Below, in pieces: positions 1 to 10,245 of a stretch of 64,000 bases of DNA. Position 1 is the stretch's first letter. Every line of letters begins with the position of its first letter. A model generated the notes under the pieces. That model did not search any database. It saw nothing but the letters and a program-made list of their open reading frames with translations, and had not been told where the DNA came from. The position numbers and the translations under genes are program-made. Source of the DNA: Microplitis mediator (lineage: Eukaryota; Arthropoda; Insecta; Hymenoptera; Braconidae); assembly GCF_029852145.1 (NCBI RefSeq), contig NC_079970.1, positions 6,572,001 through 6,636,000 of the forward strand, written 5' to 3'.

Positions 1-512
1 ATTGTGCAGTAGAGAACTGCTAAATGAGACTCATCTTCATCACAGGATTGCGTTGACTGGGAACGTTCTTTTTCTAGTACCAGTGACTTTTCAACATTCG
101 ATTGCTCCAATCGCTCTAGCAATTCAATGAGCGCAAAATTTTTTTTCAAACTGTAAACCCCTTCATGAGTTACTGCCGTTGGCTGTCTGTCAAATGGACA
201 CAGCAGAAATGACAGGTCCAGCATACAGGGTTGAAGTCTCAGCAAACAAGTGTGACAAATTGTATGTCCACACTGAAGAAGTCGGGGTACTTTGCCACCA
301 TCTACTGAAAATACTTCCTCACACAATCGACATTCTAGGACCTAGTGACATAATTATTTTAATTTTGAATATTTAAATAAAACATTACCAACAATCACTT
401 TATCATTATCATCATCTTATTAATTATTGATAAATAAACTTACGTTTGCTTTTACACTTGACATGAAAGGTATTTTTACTAAATCCCCACCACGTTTGTT
501 ATCTTCAGTCAT
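1..512 (-). CDS. Trim23: E3 ubiquitin ligase TRIM23 (ARD1), 5' part only
   Basis: Two minus-strand exons are visible: 444-512 (23 codons from the ATG at 510-512, donor gtaag) and 1-341 (acceptor ctag at 342-345), joined in phase 0. The gene continues beyond the left edge. The first exon encodes a short polar N-terminus. The second opens with VLECRLCEEVF and continues with CGHTICHTC and CPFD, a C3HC4 RING finger, followed by LKKNFALIELLERL and CDEDESHLAVLYC, the start of the B-box region. This order and wording match TRIM23, whose family has RING, B-boxes, a coiled coil and a C-terminal ARF-like GTPase domain; it acts as a membrane-associated ubiquitin ligase in signalling and autophagy. Only the RING and the start of the B-box are seen here; the GTPase half is inferred. 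It is head to head with VPS37A, about 3 kb away. Confidence 0.9.
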
Positions 513-1579
513 ACTCTAAATTAATAAATTTATTGATAAAGTAAATATTTAATTTATGTGATTAATTTACTTCGTATTTACTTTTTTATTTTTTTAATTG
601 AGACATTACTGATGATTTTAACTCTACAAGTTAAAAGATGGCGTTGCTGTTTGTTTTTATGAGTGTGAATGTAGCAGACATGAGAAAATTTATAAATTTT
701 AAATAAATAAATTAATTAAAATAATGAAATTTAAAAAAATGCGCGTACTAATTTTTCATTTATCGAAATATGCATTTTTGAATTTTTATTCTATGGATAG
801 TTTATTTATTTATTCAAAAATTAAAAAAATTCCCACCTGTCAGTTACATTCATACTCAGTTATTTTGCATGCCTTAAGCGCGAGCGTAGGTATGCTCTAC
901 TCTCGCCTAAAAATTAAAAACTGGGTTCCGTCAGAGTTTTTTTCAAATAAATAATAATAAAGTGGTTAAAGTAGGTCAGCCTTCATACCACAATTAAAGA
1001 AAACATCAATGGTCATTTGTCTAAACAATAAACAGCTGGTCCAACCCACAATTTAAATAAAAAATGAATTTTTTATAAAAAAATCCTGTAAAATACATGT
1101 AACACTCTTCTTGTAATCACCATAACTTTCGAAAAACAAAACGAATTCTTTCAAATTTTATTTCAATATATCCGTAAATTCATTGTGACAAACTGATTAA
1201 AAATCCACATCTCTATCATTATTCGTTTAATTATAAAATAATAAAATGTGCACTGTCGAAGCTTAAAAATTTACATCTCAGGCTGCCATATATAAAAAAA
1301 ATATATAAACAGAGTTAGTGAAGACCTGCTTCTTCTATCGGAGCGTGCTAGATGGCGTTAGCAAAGATTTCCATTCTATCCGCGGGAATTTTTTAATATT
1401 TTCTATAATAATTTTCTATTATAATAAATTAGTTTAATAGTTCCTAAAATGTAAGCAAAAAAAAAAAAAAGAAAAAAATAGGAGTCTTTATGAAAAAATT
1501 AACAAATCGTAACGTAAACATTTAATCTAAATAATTCGTGTATGACACGACCGCTTAAGGCATGCTCATTTGGATTTTC
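513..1579. other. Intergenic, upstream of TRIM23
   Basis: No gene is seen. The stretch is AT-rich and holds half of a family-B MITE (659 to about 775) beginning ATGAGTGTGAATGTAGCAGA, related to the full copies at 2405-2599 and 2785-2976. The TRIM23 promoter must lie just right of 512, but no clear core motif was found. Confidence 0.5.
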
Positions 1580-2404
1580 CAAATTTTTTATTTTTAATTT
1601 TTGGATTTTTTTATAAATGATAAATTATAAAAAAAAAATATTTAAAAAAATCTGTCTATCGGTTGACCCTGCGGGCCAGCCCCGAAACTTCCCGCTGTTT
1701 TCGAGCTCCTTAAGCTCGAAAACATTGTTGTGAGTACATTTTCGAGCTCTAAAATACTATTGTATCCCATTCTTTTCGAAAAAAACCGTTTTTTGGCATT
1801 TCTTTCTCCCGCGATATCTCACGAACGAATGAACCGATTTTGATGGTTGAGGCGGCAATCGACGTGTTTTATTGAGTTCTAGAGCTGATTAGATTTTAAA
1901 GTGGATCGTTCGAGCTGTTTCTGAGAAATCAATAAAAAACTAAAATAAAAAAAAAATTTTAATTCTTATTCTTTGTATAACTTGTAAACTACATGACCGA
2001 TTTATCCCAAAATCTAATCAAGACTAAGTTTTGGTGAGCTCTTTCGATCGCCACCAAGTACGTTCAAATCGGTTCATCCGTTCCAAAGATATCGTCGGAC
2101 AAAAAAAAGTTCACACACACACACACACACACACGGACGGACGGACGGACGGACGTCCACCCGGGAATAGTCAGAATAGTTTCCTAGGACCTCAAAACGT
2201 CGACATCTGATGGAAACTCGATTTTCGAAAATCGGACCGAAACCAATAACTTCCCTTTTTTGAAAATTTGCAATTTTCTTAGCGGGAAGTTAAAAATTGC
2301 ACCTGTAGTTTTTTCAATTTTCTACACATGCATATTTTTAGTTTGTTTTTTGTAATTGATTTTAGAAAAAAAAATTTAAAAAATTGTTCATTGTCTTCTA
2401 ACTT
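1580..2404. mobile_element. Family-C repeat inserted in a family-A MITE
   Basis: A 640-base element (about 1651-2291) begins with GGTTGACCCTGCGGGCCAGC and ends with TTCTTAGCGGGAAGTT. Related copies lie at 12720-13330 and 63050-63480, and an end fragment at 49540-49610. It has no coding capacity and contains phrases such as CGAACGAATGAACCGATTTT and a dinucleotide-tetranucleotide microsatellite (2112-2154). Flanking pieces 1580-1650 and 2292-2404 are the two halves of one family-A MITE: the left half ends in an A-run and the right half resumes at AATTGCACCTGTAG. C therefore landed inside A. The superfamily of C is not identified. Confidence 0.65.
2112..2154. repeat. Compound microsatellite (AC)n-(GGAC)n
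   Basis: About eleven AC units run directly into five GGAC units within the family-C element. Probably part of that element rather than an independent expansion. Confidence 0.9.
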
Positions 2405-2976
2405 TGAGTGTGAGTGTAGCAGACATCCGAGAAATTTAAAATTATAAATAAATAGACTAAATAATTTAAAAAATAATATTTATAAAAAATGCACTTATTA
2501 ATTTTCAAATTTTTTAAATGCGCATTTTTTAAAAATTTAATTTTATTAATTATTTACTCTATTAATAATTTTAAATTTGTCTGCTACATTCACACTCATT
2601 ACTGAAATTGTCTGACGTCTAATAATTTTTGAATTTTTTTAAAAACGATAAATTAAAAAAATTGCACTTATAGTTTTTTTAATTTTCTACATGTGCGTAT
2701 TTTCAGTGTTTTTTTTTAATTAAATTATTGAAAAAAAAAAATTAAAAAATTGTTCATTATCTGCTAGCTTCAGGATCATTTAAAATGAGTGTGAATGTAG
2801 CCGAGAATTGTAAATTTTTTTAATTTTATAATAAACAAATAAATAAATAAAATGTAAGTAAAATAAAAATGAAAAAATGCGTATATAGATCAATGAAAAA
2901 TCAGTACGCGCATTTTTTAAAATTTCATTTATTTAAAATTTATAAATTTTCTCACGTCTGCTACGTTCAGGCTCAT
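2405..2976. mobile_element. Family B, A and B MITEs side by side
   Basis: Three short non-coding elements follow one another: B (2405-2599), A (about 2600-2780) and B (2785-2976). B copies have inverted ends of the form ATGAGTGTGAATGTAGCAGA with matching TCTGCTACATTCACACTCAT. The A copy carries the diagnostic centre TTGCAC..TAG...CTACATGTGC and ends GCTAGCTTCAGGATCAT. None encodes a protein. Confidence 0.7.
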
Positions 2977-3547
2977 CTTTAAAATGAGATTTTACTGCTC
3001 TCGTGACATTCAATAAAACTAAATTCCATTGTATGCTACTGCATACTTATAAATTACTTTAAATAATAATAATAACCATAAGAAATTTAGTAGAGGAGTT
3101 AAGTAGTATTAAGTATTAATTTATTAGTAATCATAGAACTGTCAGCTGATTTAATTTTTATTTATTTTTCAAGGCCCCCGCAGTAGGTCCCAGTCCATAG
3201 AGTCCCATATTATTCACCTCGATCGTCTGTCTCTCATTTCCATCTATCCTCTGTTGTCCTCTGTCAGAATACTCGGTCTTATATATATATATATATATAT
3301 ATATACATAGAGATATATGTATTGTTCCACTACTTCATTGTTCTCCATTCAATTTTATGAGCTCAGCCTCAACTACTCAGCTCATATAGATCAGTCTTTA
3401 GTGATAAACTATAAAATTAAATAGTGAAATAATAATAATTTTAAAAAATAAATAATTTATTACTTATAATTATTAATAAATGATTAATAATTTTGACAGT
3501 AATATTGTCAATTAAACGGATGTATTATTCAAAATTAAGGCTTTTAA
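2977..3547 (+). promoter_or_regulatory. VPS37A upstream region
   Basis: No gene. The stretch holds a CT-rich segment (about 3195-3280), an AT dinucleotide run (3280-3304) and a purine/AT-rich leader up to the ATG at 3548. It must include the VPS37A promoter and 5' UTR, but no specific TATA or initiator could be assigned with confidence. Confidence 0.3.
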
Positions 3548-6500
3548 ATGATATCGCGAATATTCCGTGGAGAAAATGAAAATGCTGCTGTTAAAAGAAA
3601 ACGTCAGATAGATACATTGAAAATTTTTAATGATAAGTAAGTTATTTATTTATATATTCATTTATTTATTTATTTATTTACTTTATAACCTCAAAATCTA
3701 TAACGAGCGTGAATTTATCTGACAATTGGAAATTTTTTAAATTTCCGAATAAATTAAATTTAAAAAGAATTAAAATTTAAAAACCCGTACTTAGGTAATT
3801 AAAAAACCAAGTGAATTTTTTTCCATTTCATTATTTTAATTAATTATGATCCTGAAGTTGGTAGACAATTAACAATTTTTTGATTTTTCTTTTCAAAATC
3901 AATTACAAAAAAAACTTAAAATATGCGCATGTAGAAAATTAAAAAAGCTGTAAGTGCAATTTTTTGAATTATTTTTTTTTTTTAAATTTATCGTTTCTAA
4001 TAAAATCAAAAAATTATAAGACATCGGCTAACTTCAGTAGTGTAATTAATTTATTCATTTAAAAATTATAAACTGTCTCATATCTGCTACATTCGCACTC
4101 ATAATTTAATATTTTAATTACAGTGTAGCTGAATTAAGAGAAGATGTTGAGTATCAGGTACAATTTGATGCTGGAGAAACACGAATGGCTATTATGGTAT
4201 CATTACCACCGGAATTTCCACTAGAAAAACCAGTACTAAGAGTTTCACCACCTGTGACACATCCTTGGTGTAATGAACACAGTGAAATAACGAGTGCTCC
4301 TGGATTACTAAATGTAATTTAATATTTATTGTAATATTAGAGTATAAATATTCATAATTAATTAATTTATTGATTACGTAATTATTATTTGCAGTTTACA
4401 ATCCACAGTGATCTTGGTCGTGTTGTACAGGCAATTATTAGAGAATTTAGTAAAAATCCTCCACAATTAACTGATGATATTTCATTAACAAATCAATCTC
4501 GAGGTAATTTAATTTTTTAATTTTAATAATTAATGGCAAGAGATAAATTATCTGTAAAATTTTTACTCAACCAACGTTTTGCTTATGTAGGATTTAAGCC
4601 GGGCATTGTATGCTATACTATATATTTATTTATTTATTCATCGACTTACGCCAATCAGCAACACATATCAAAGAGAATATATAAAATTTATTTTTTATTT
4701 ATTTCAAAGTCGTATAAACATCAAAGGTCATGAGCGACTTCAGTAATATACATGAGTTACATTTTACAAAATTTAAAAATTAGATCTTATTGAGCAATTT
4801 TAGGTTTCTTAACAGGTTTAAAACTGTAATTAAGTTGTTTTTGTCATTTAAACATTCTGTAATTTCCGTTGGTAGCTTGATGATCCTGTCTGCGGTGCTT
4901 GGACATTCTACTAAAAGATGTTTGATTGTTAGTGTTGATTCACATTTTGGGTATTTATTGGCGGGTGATCGTGTCATGAGATGGTTGTGTGTCATATTAG
5001 TGTGACCAATTCTTAATCGTGTGAAGATTACTTGATTTGAACGGTTGTTAGATGATGGAGGTTGTTCACATACGTTATTTCTTACATGATGTAGTAAAGA
5101 TTTGGAGTTTCTCCACATAATGTTCCATTTAGCTCAAATGAAGTTCCTAACAGCGTTTTTAAATTCGTCAGGTGTGGCTAGTAGGTCGTAGATTTGGGTA
5201 CCATCGGTTAGAGCTTTTTTTGCAGCTGTATCAGCTTTTTCGTTCCCGCTCAATCCTTGGTGGGATTTATAAAATTAAATAACAAATTAAAATTTAATTA
5301 GAAAAACGAGAAAACTTTATAAAGTTATATATTTATTTATTTATTTATTTAACAATAAATCCAACAGCCATAGCCAATTACAGGGTTACTTTTACATAAA
5401 GATAAAAAAAAAACGAAAATGTATTTGCGGGCAGAAGATGAGCCTCCGAATAACTAAACATAATTTTAATATTGCAATATTATATTGTAAAAAAATAATA
5501 ACAAATTAAAAAAGATAATTTTTCCTTAAACATATACATAATGATAGATTTAGCGCAGTGACGTTACTATTTTGCCAAGTGATGTATTTAATATGCCCGT
5601 AGGACTGTCCATTATAATCCATATATAAATATACAAATGTCTTTTAATATTTGATATGAATGCGTTAAAATTGCCACCATAAAATTCAACACCACCATTT
5701 AGAGTATTTACAAGATTCACTACTCTGTCATGTGGTCCATTCACTACGTAGCTTTTGGTTGATTTAATTTTTTTTAAGCCTCAGCATAAGGATGGCAGGT
5801 GCGAATTCGAAGCTGCTGGACATGTCCGGGACAATTTTTAAATAAACTTTTTTCACAGATAAAGTATTTAATCATTAAATAAAATTTGTAATTCAAAGCT
5901 GTAGTTTATCGGATGAAATTTAGTTTGTTTTTGAATTTTAATTTATCTCAAATTGGCCAATTTTAAATTATCAATTTTTTATGTAAGCGCGACAGGAAAC
6001 GTTCTATTTATCTGCGGTCGTATGAGATACAGAAAATAATTAAAAATTTTGAAATATATTTGAATACGATAAAAAAGATTCGATATTTTTTGCGTACTGT
6101 ATAAATTATCTCATAAATTTTTAATGTTATAACATCGTATGTATGACTAATAATTAGTTCCAGTAATTTAATATACAAGTAAATACGTGACAATTAAATT
6201 TATGTCCGGGAAAAAGTTAAAAAAAATTTATGAGCGAATCGTTTGTTACTAAGGCAGAAATTGACATCTTATTGTTTTCTTTTTTATGAATTATAATAAT
6301 AATTATTATTATTAAGGTAAAAGACTTAGTACCCGATCACTCCATGTTGCGTCATTCATTTCAAAAGGACTTACATTTTTATACGCCATTTTGGTTTTAG
6401 TCACTAAATTTAAAATCAAAAGAGCGTATAATTTTTTTTTTAACTGCTAATCATATTGTAGTAGACTTTAAAAAATCGGGAGTGAATTCGGAGTGATTAT

Positions 6501-8257
6501 GGATTTTTTTTAAATCCAAATTCACTTTGTCACTCAGAGTTCCGGAGTCAATAAAAAATCACTCCGCATTCGGAGTAAATAAGGAGTTTTTTTCAGCGAA
6601 GTGATTTCGAAATAATCTGGATTTTATTTAAATCTGCATTCACTCTGATTCTGAGTGAATTTTACCCCAAGGTGATTGAATAAATACACAGTCATCCGCT
6701 TCGAATTTAATCTGCGTTCACTCCGTAAATTTTTTACAATAAAATAAGTCTACAAAACGATTGACAATGAAAATAAAATTATACGCCCTTTTAGCCTTAA
6801 CGACTTTCCTAAAGCCGAAGAGCGTATAATTCTAATAATTCTACAATGTTCTGGATTATTCTAAAAACTTTGACCCATCTGGAATGCTCAATATTGAATT
6901 TACTTGATTTATATCTCTCAAAATTAATTCTAATCAATTAAGAATGTTCTCCATTGTTAAAAAAATTTCAAAACATATTTGGAATGCTTCAAATCGAACT
7001 TAGTTGATTTAAATCATGTAAAATTAATTCTAATCAGTCTGGATTGTTCCGAATATTTCGAGAATCATTTGGAAAGGAATTCTTATCAGATAATTTTTAA
7101 ATTTATGAGAGCAGTCCAGAAAATGAGCACATAAATAAATACACCACCAAAAAATAACCCTTTTTGGAATTCGTAACACGATCTATATTCACTAAATTTT
7201 ACTAAATATATATATATAAAAATACATGAGTGATCGTGTACTAGTCCCCTGATGGGATACTGGGCCTCTTTCCCTAATTACAATTTTTTTTTCAGAGTTA
7301 CAAGATCGAATATCTCCGCCGTACGGTTTCCAACGTTATCCAGAATTACAATCCACATTGTATAATACATATTACAACTCACAGTATCCGGCATACTCAA
7401 CATCCAGCGGCAGTAATTACAAGTATAACTATGTCAACTCATGCATATCAAATCAAGATCAATTTACATCGTCTTTGCACCGTCCAACATACACATCTAC
7501 TGGTAGTCCTGGTAATTCAAATTCTATCGGGACTGCTAGTCCTGTTCAGTACTCGAATGATCACCGGCCAGTTAGTTACATTAATTCCCACAATTACAAT
7601 ACAGCGAGTTATAACAAACCTGTGACAATAAATCCACCTCCACATACGGCGGTATCCAGTCCAGAGTTTCCGGAGCTTAATAATTTAACAAATGAACAGC
7701 TTGTTAAACTTGCTGAAGAAACGGACAGTCTTGATGCCTTTTTGAGCCAACATTCCCAGCTTAAAGATATTAATTTATTGATTGACGAGACTATCGATAG
7801 CGTTGAAATATTAGCTAGTAAGGATTGTTATTTTTTATTGTTAATTTTTATTGTAAAATTTTTTTTTTTAATGATAAATTATGATATTTATTTATTAATT
7901 TATTTTTCAGATGATAATCTAGCCAAAGAGACTGAATTAAAAACACTTAAAGAAGAGGTTGCGTCTAAAATAAAAAGTGTGTCAGAACTTAAAGCACATT
8001 ATGATAATTTAATTAGCCAATATAGCAAATTGTCGCAAGTATTTGCGCCAGATCATATACGCGAGTGTTTAAAACAGGCTGCTGATGAAAGTCATGAGCA
8101 AAGTGAATTGATTGCTGAAAATTTTATCAACCGAAAGATTGACGTTGAACATTTTTTGAGCAGCTATATCGAGTGCCGTAAATTAGGCCAGGCAAGACGT
8201 ACCAAGGAGGAAAAATTGGGACATCAGTTGAATGAATTGAAGCGAGCTGGTTATTAA
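3548..8257 (+). CDS. Vps37A: ESCRT-I subunit VPS37A
   Basis: Five exons give a 418-residue protein: 3548-3636, 4124-4313, 4395-4503, 7296-7817 and 7911-8257; all phases agree. Residues about 25-130 form an inactive ubiquitin-conjugating-like (UEV) fold, with ELREDVEYQVQF, LPPEFPLEKPVLRVSPPV and FTIHSDLG. A Tyr/Ser/Asn-rich linker follows (about 135-255), then a Mod(r) domain (262-415) that is largely coiled coil and binds TSG101 and VPS28 in ESCRT-I, which sorts ubiquitinated cargo at endosomes. Human VPS37A is of similar size (about 400 residues). The last intron, 7818-7910, starts at GCTA|gtaagg; reading through it stays open but inserts a hydrophobic stretch that breaks the Mod(r) domain, so it is taken as a true 93-base intron. 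The third intron is 2.8 kb and packed with transposon remnants. Confidence 0.92.
3703..4105. mobile_element. Family-A MITE nested in a family-B MITE
   Basis: The A copy spans 3846-4043 (198 bases), starting ATGATCCTGAAGTT and ending in CTTCAGTAGTGT, and is flanked on both sides by the 8-base direct repeat AATTAATT (3838-3845 and 4044-4051). Its flanks, from about 3703 and to 4105 (CTGCTACATTCGCACTCAT), are the halves of a B element. The pair sits in VPS37A intron 1, ending just before exon 2. Confidence 0.7.
4617..5275 (-). pseudogene. Non-LTR retrotransposon 3' fragment (RNase H end)
   Basis: On the minus strand the frame from about 5260 reads HQGLSGNEKADTAAKKAL, typical of the RNase H domain of non-LTR retrotransposons. 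It is interrupted by a stop near 5135, then continues to 4780 with TRLRIGHTNMTHNHLM and CPKCE-like residues followed by IKHLLVECP, the usual C-terminal tail. A (TAAA)n tail sits at 4617-4640 in the minus sense, marking the 3' end. The 5' end is truncated near 5275. It lies in VPS37A intron 3, opposite to the host gene. It is a dead copy: truncated and carrying at least one stop. Confidence 0.8.
5327..5750 (-). pseudogene. Probable second non-LTR retrotransposon 3' remnant
   Basis: A (TAAA)n tail in the minus sense (5329-5351) is followed by an AT-rich stretch and a short minus-strand open stretch (5550-5744) reading VNGPHDRVVNLVN and GVEFYGGNFNAFI. The arrangement copies that of the neighbouring LINE fragment: simple-repeat tail, short 3' UTR, C-terminal coding end. 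The coding piece is not recognised, so the class is inferred from structure. Confidence 0.4.
5751..6313. other. VPS37A intron 3, no recognised feature
   Basis: AT-rich intronic sequence without a convincing reading frame or recognised repeat. Short open stretches here have no family features. Confidence 0.4.
6314..7285. mobile_element. Nested MITE stack (D, E, F) in VPS37A intron 3
   Basis: Half of a family-D MITE (GTAAAAGACTTAGTACCCGA, 6315-6345) has its partner half at about 7195-7278 (TGAGTGATCGTGTACTAGT...CTGGGCCTCTT). Between them is a family-E element with hairpin arms TATACGCC..TTTTGG (about 6375-6830), whose central part is replaced by a family-F element (about 6465-6735) rich in GGAGTGAAT and ending in CGTAAATTTTTTACA. 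Intact copies of D (16717-16866) and E (about 14910-15125) elsewhere in the window show what was interrupted. 6840-7190 is unassigned. No coding capacity. Confidence 0.55.
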
Positions 8258-8330
8258 TACTAATAATTATTATCATTATTATCAAAATTTACATTCGATT
8301 TATGGGTTTGTTAATTAATACGCATATATA
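8258..8330 (+). other. VPS37A proximal 3' UTR
   Basis: Short stretch between the VPS37A stop and the palindromic element. No polyadenylation signal is obvious before the element, so the 3' UTR may run into it. Confidence 0.3.
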
Positions 8331-9304
8331 TTAGACTGATTCAAAAAAATCTACTATTGTTTATTTTTCAAGAACTTTCGAAAGTTTCAGAAGGGTAAAA
8401 AAACGCCTGTTAAAATTATAACTCTTCATATCAACATTTACTTCCTGATTGCAATTTTCCATTTCCCATTTAAATAACATGGGAAATTTTTTTTTAATTT
8501 TGGAAGTTTATAACTCATCAAGGAATAAGTTTACCGAAAAAATCAAACCATACTTTTGTAGAGAATTGAATGCTCTACAAAAAAAGTCTCTTATAATTTT
8601 TTGATAAATTAAATATTTCAAAAGTTATTCGCGGTCAAAGTTGAATTTATAGAATTCTTGATATTTTTCCACTTTTCTGGTGAAACTATCATACTTATTA
8701 CAAAATGCCATAGGACCTTTTTTGTAGACCGTTTAATTTCCAACAAATTATCCCCGGTAAGTTTTTCAAAATACTTGAATGCTCTTTAGTTATTTGCATT
8801 ATAATTAAAATCAGCCATAATACGACTTTTGAAGCTGATTGATTTTGAATGCAAATAACTAGAGAGCACTCAGGAATTTTGAAAAGTTCGTATAAAATAT
8901 TCTGTTGGAAATTGAACGGTCTACAAAAAAGGTCCTGTGACATTTTGTGATAAGTCTGATAGTTTTACCAGAAAAGTGGAAAAATATCAAGAATTCTATA
9001 AATTGAACTTTGACCGCGAATAACTTTTGAAATACTGAATTTATCAAAAAATTATAAGAGACTTTTTTTGTAGAGCATTCAATTTTCTACAAAAATATGG
9101 ATTGATCTTTTTGGTATCATTATTCGTTGATGAGTTATAAAATTTCAAAATTAAAAAAAAAATTCCCATGTTATTTAAATAGGAAATGGAAAATTGATAT
9201 TAAGAGTTCTAATTTTAACACGCGTTTTTTTTCCCTTCTGAAACTTTGGAAACTGTGACCTTCAAAAATAAAAAAAAGTTGTCTTTTTTCTTTAATCAGT
9301 CTAA
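8331..9304. mobile_element. Near-1-kb palindromic (foldback) MITE
   Basis: The element begins TTAGACTGATT and ends AATCAGTCTAA, flanked by TA on both sides. Two arms of about 470 bases are inverted copies of each other over almost their whole length, with a short spacer near 8815-8840. Matching landmarks include the GAATGCTCTAC segment, TTATTCGCGGTCAAAGTT and TTCCCATGTTATTTAAATAG. It encodes nothing. A 472-base relative lies at 56671-57142 and a fragment at about 48020-48310. TA flanks and long terminal inverted repeats suggest a Tc1/mariner-type non-autonomous element. Confidence 0.8.
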
Positions 9305-10245
9305 TAAATATATACATCAGTATCTATTGACAAATGTATACAGACTGTAAATATCACACTCGTAAATACCGACTGCAATCATCAACTCGGTAAAAAATTT
9401 TTAATTTCCTCCATCAATTTTTTTTTTTTAATTTCTAAAACGTCAAAATTTTAATTAATCCGAATAGTTTTAAACAAACGATCTACTATTTTATCTTGTA
9501 CATAATAAATAATAAAAAATATTAGAAAAGAAGAAAAAATATATATATTATATATGTTCAGGGATGTACAATGGTGTTACCTACATCATAATAAGAAGCT
9601 TACGTGTATTTAAATAGTAATGAGATTAATGATTCAACGTTCGTTACACTAAAGAAAATAAAAAAAAATACAAATATAAAATATAAACTAAAAAAAATTA
9701 TTAAATGTGCGCATAATAAAATTTAAATTGTTTGCAAATTATTTAATTTTGTATTTATATATTAAAAAAAAAAAATGATGATAATGGACCTGTGGCAAAT
9801 GTCTATTATATTTTCTTATATCTCTCCACTGCTGCATTTGCGTTGTCGGTTTAAGTAATAAAAATTAGATCAAGTACGTAATAAAATGTTACGGTTGTAT
9901 ATTATATTTAAAAAAAAAAATCTATGGAAATATATTTAAAAAAATATTTATATTAAACAATTATTATTCTTTATTCATTTAAAAATCATTTAGTATAATT
10001 ATTATTTACATTATTACTTAATTATATAAATTTATTTGTAAATTAGTTATCATCGTAAAGAGGATTAATGATAAGGATAATTAGTCTCCTGCGTAAAAAT
10101 TAATTAAAAAATTTTTTTCAGTAAAAAATAATACAGTTCAATACATTTAATTAGTCTGAATTATCGAAGTCACTGGGGATTGAATGATAAAAAAAAATGA
10201 AATGATATAATTTGATTTTCATTATTCACTAGCGCGGTCATTGAA
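9305..10245. other. 3' ends of convergent VPS37A and PLOD
   Basis: No gene. AT-rich DNA separates two convergent genes and probably carries both 3' UTRs; AATAAA-like signals occur on both strands (for example plus-strand copies near 9655 and 9503). No transcript end can be fixed. Confidence 0.35.

Noticed and set aside
179..376. Plus-strand open frame at the left edge
   Set aside because: It is the antisense of the TRIM23 RING exon, which has clear homology on the minus strand.
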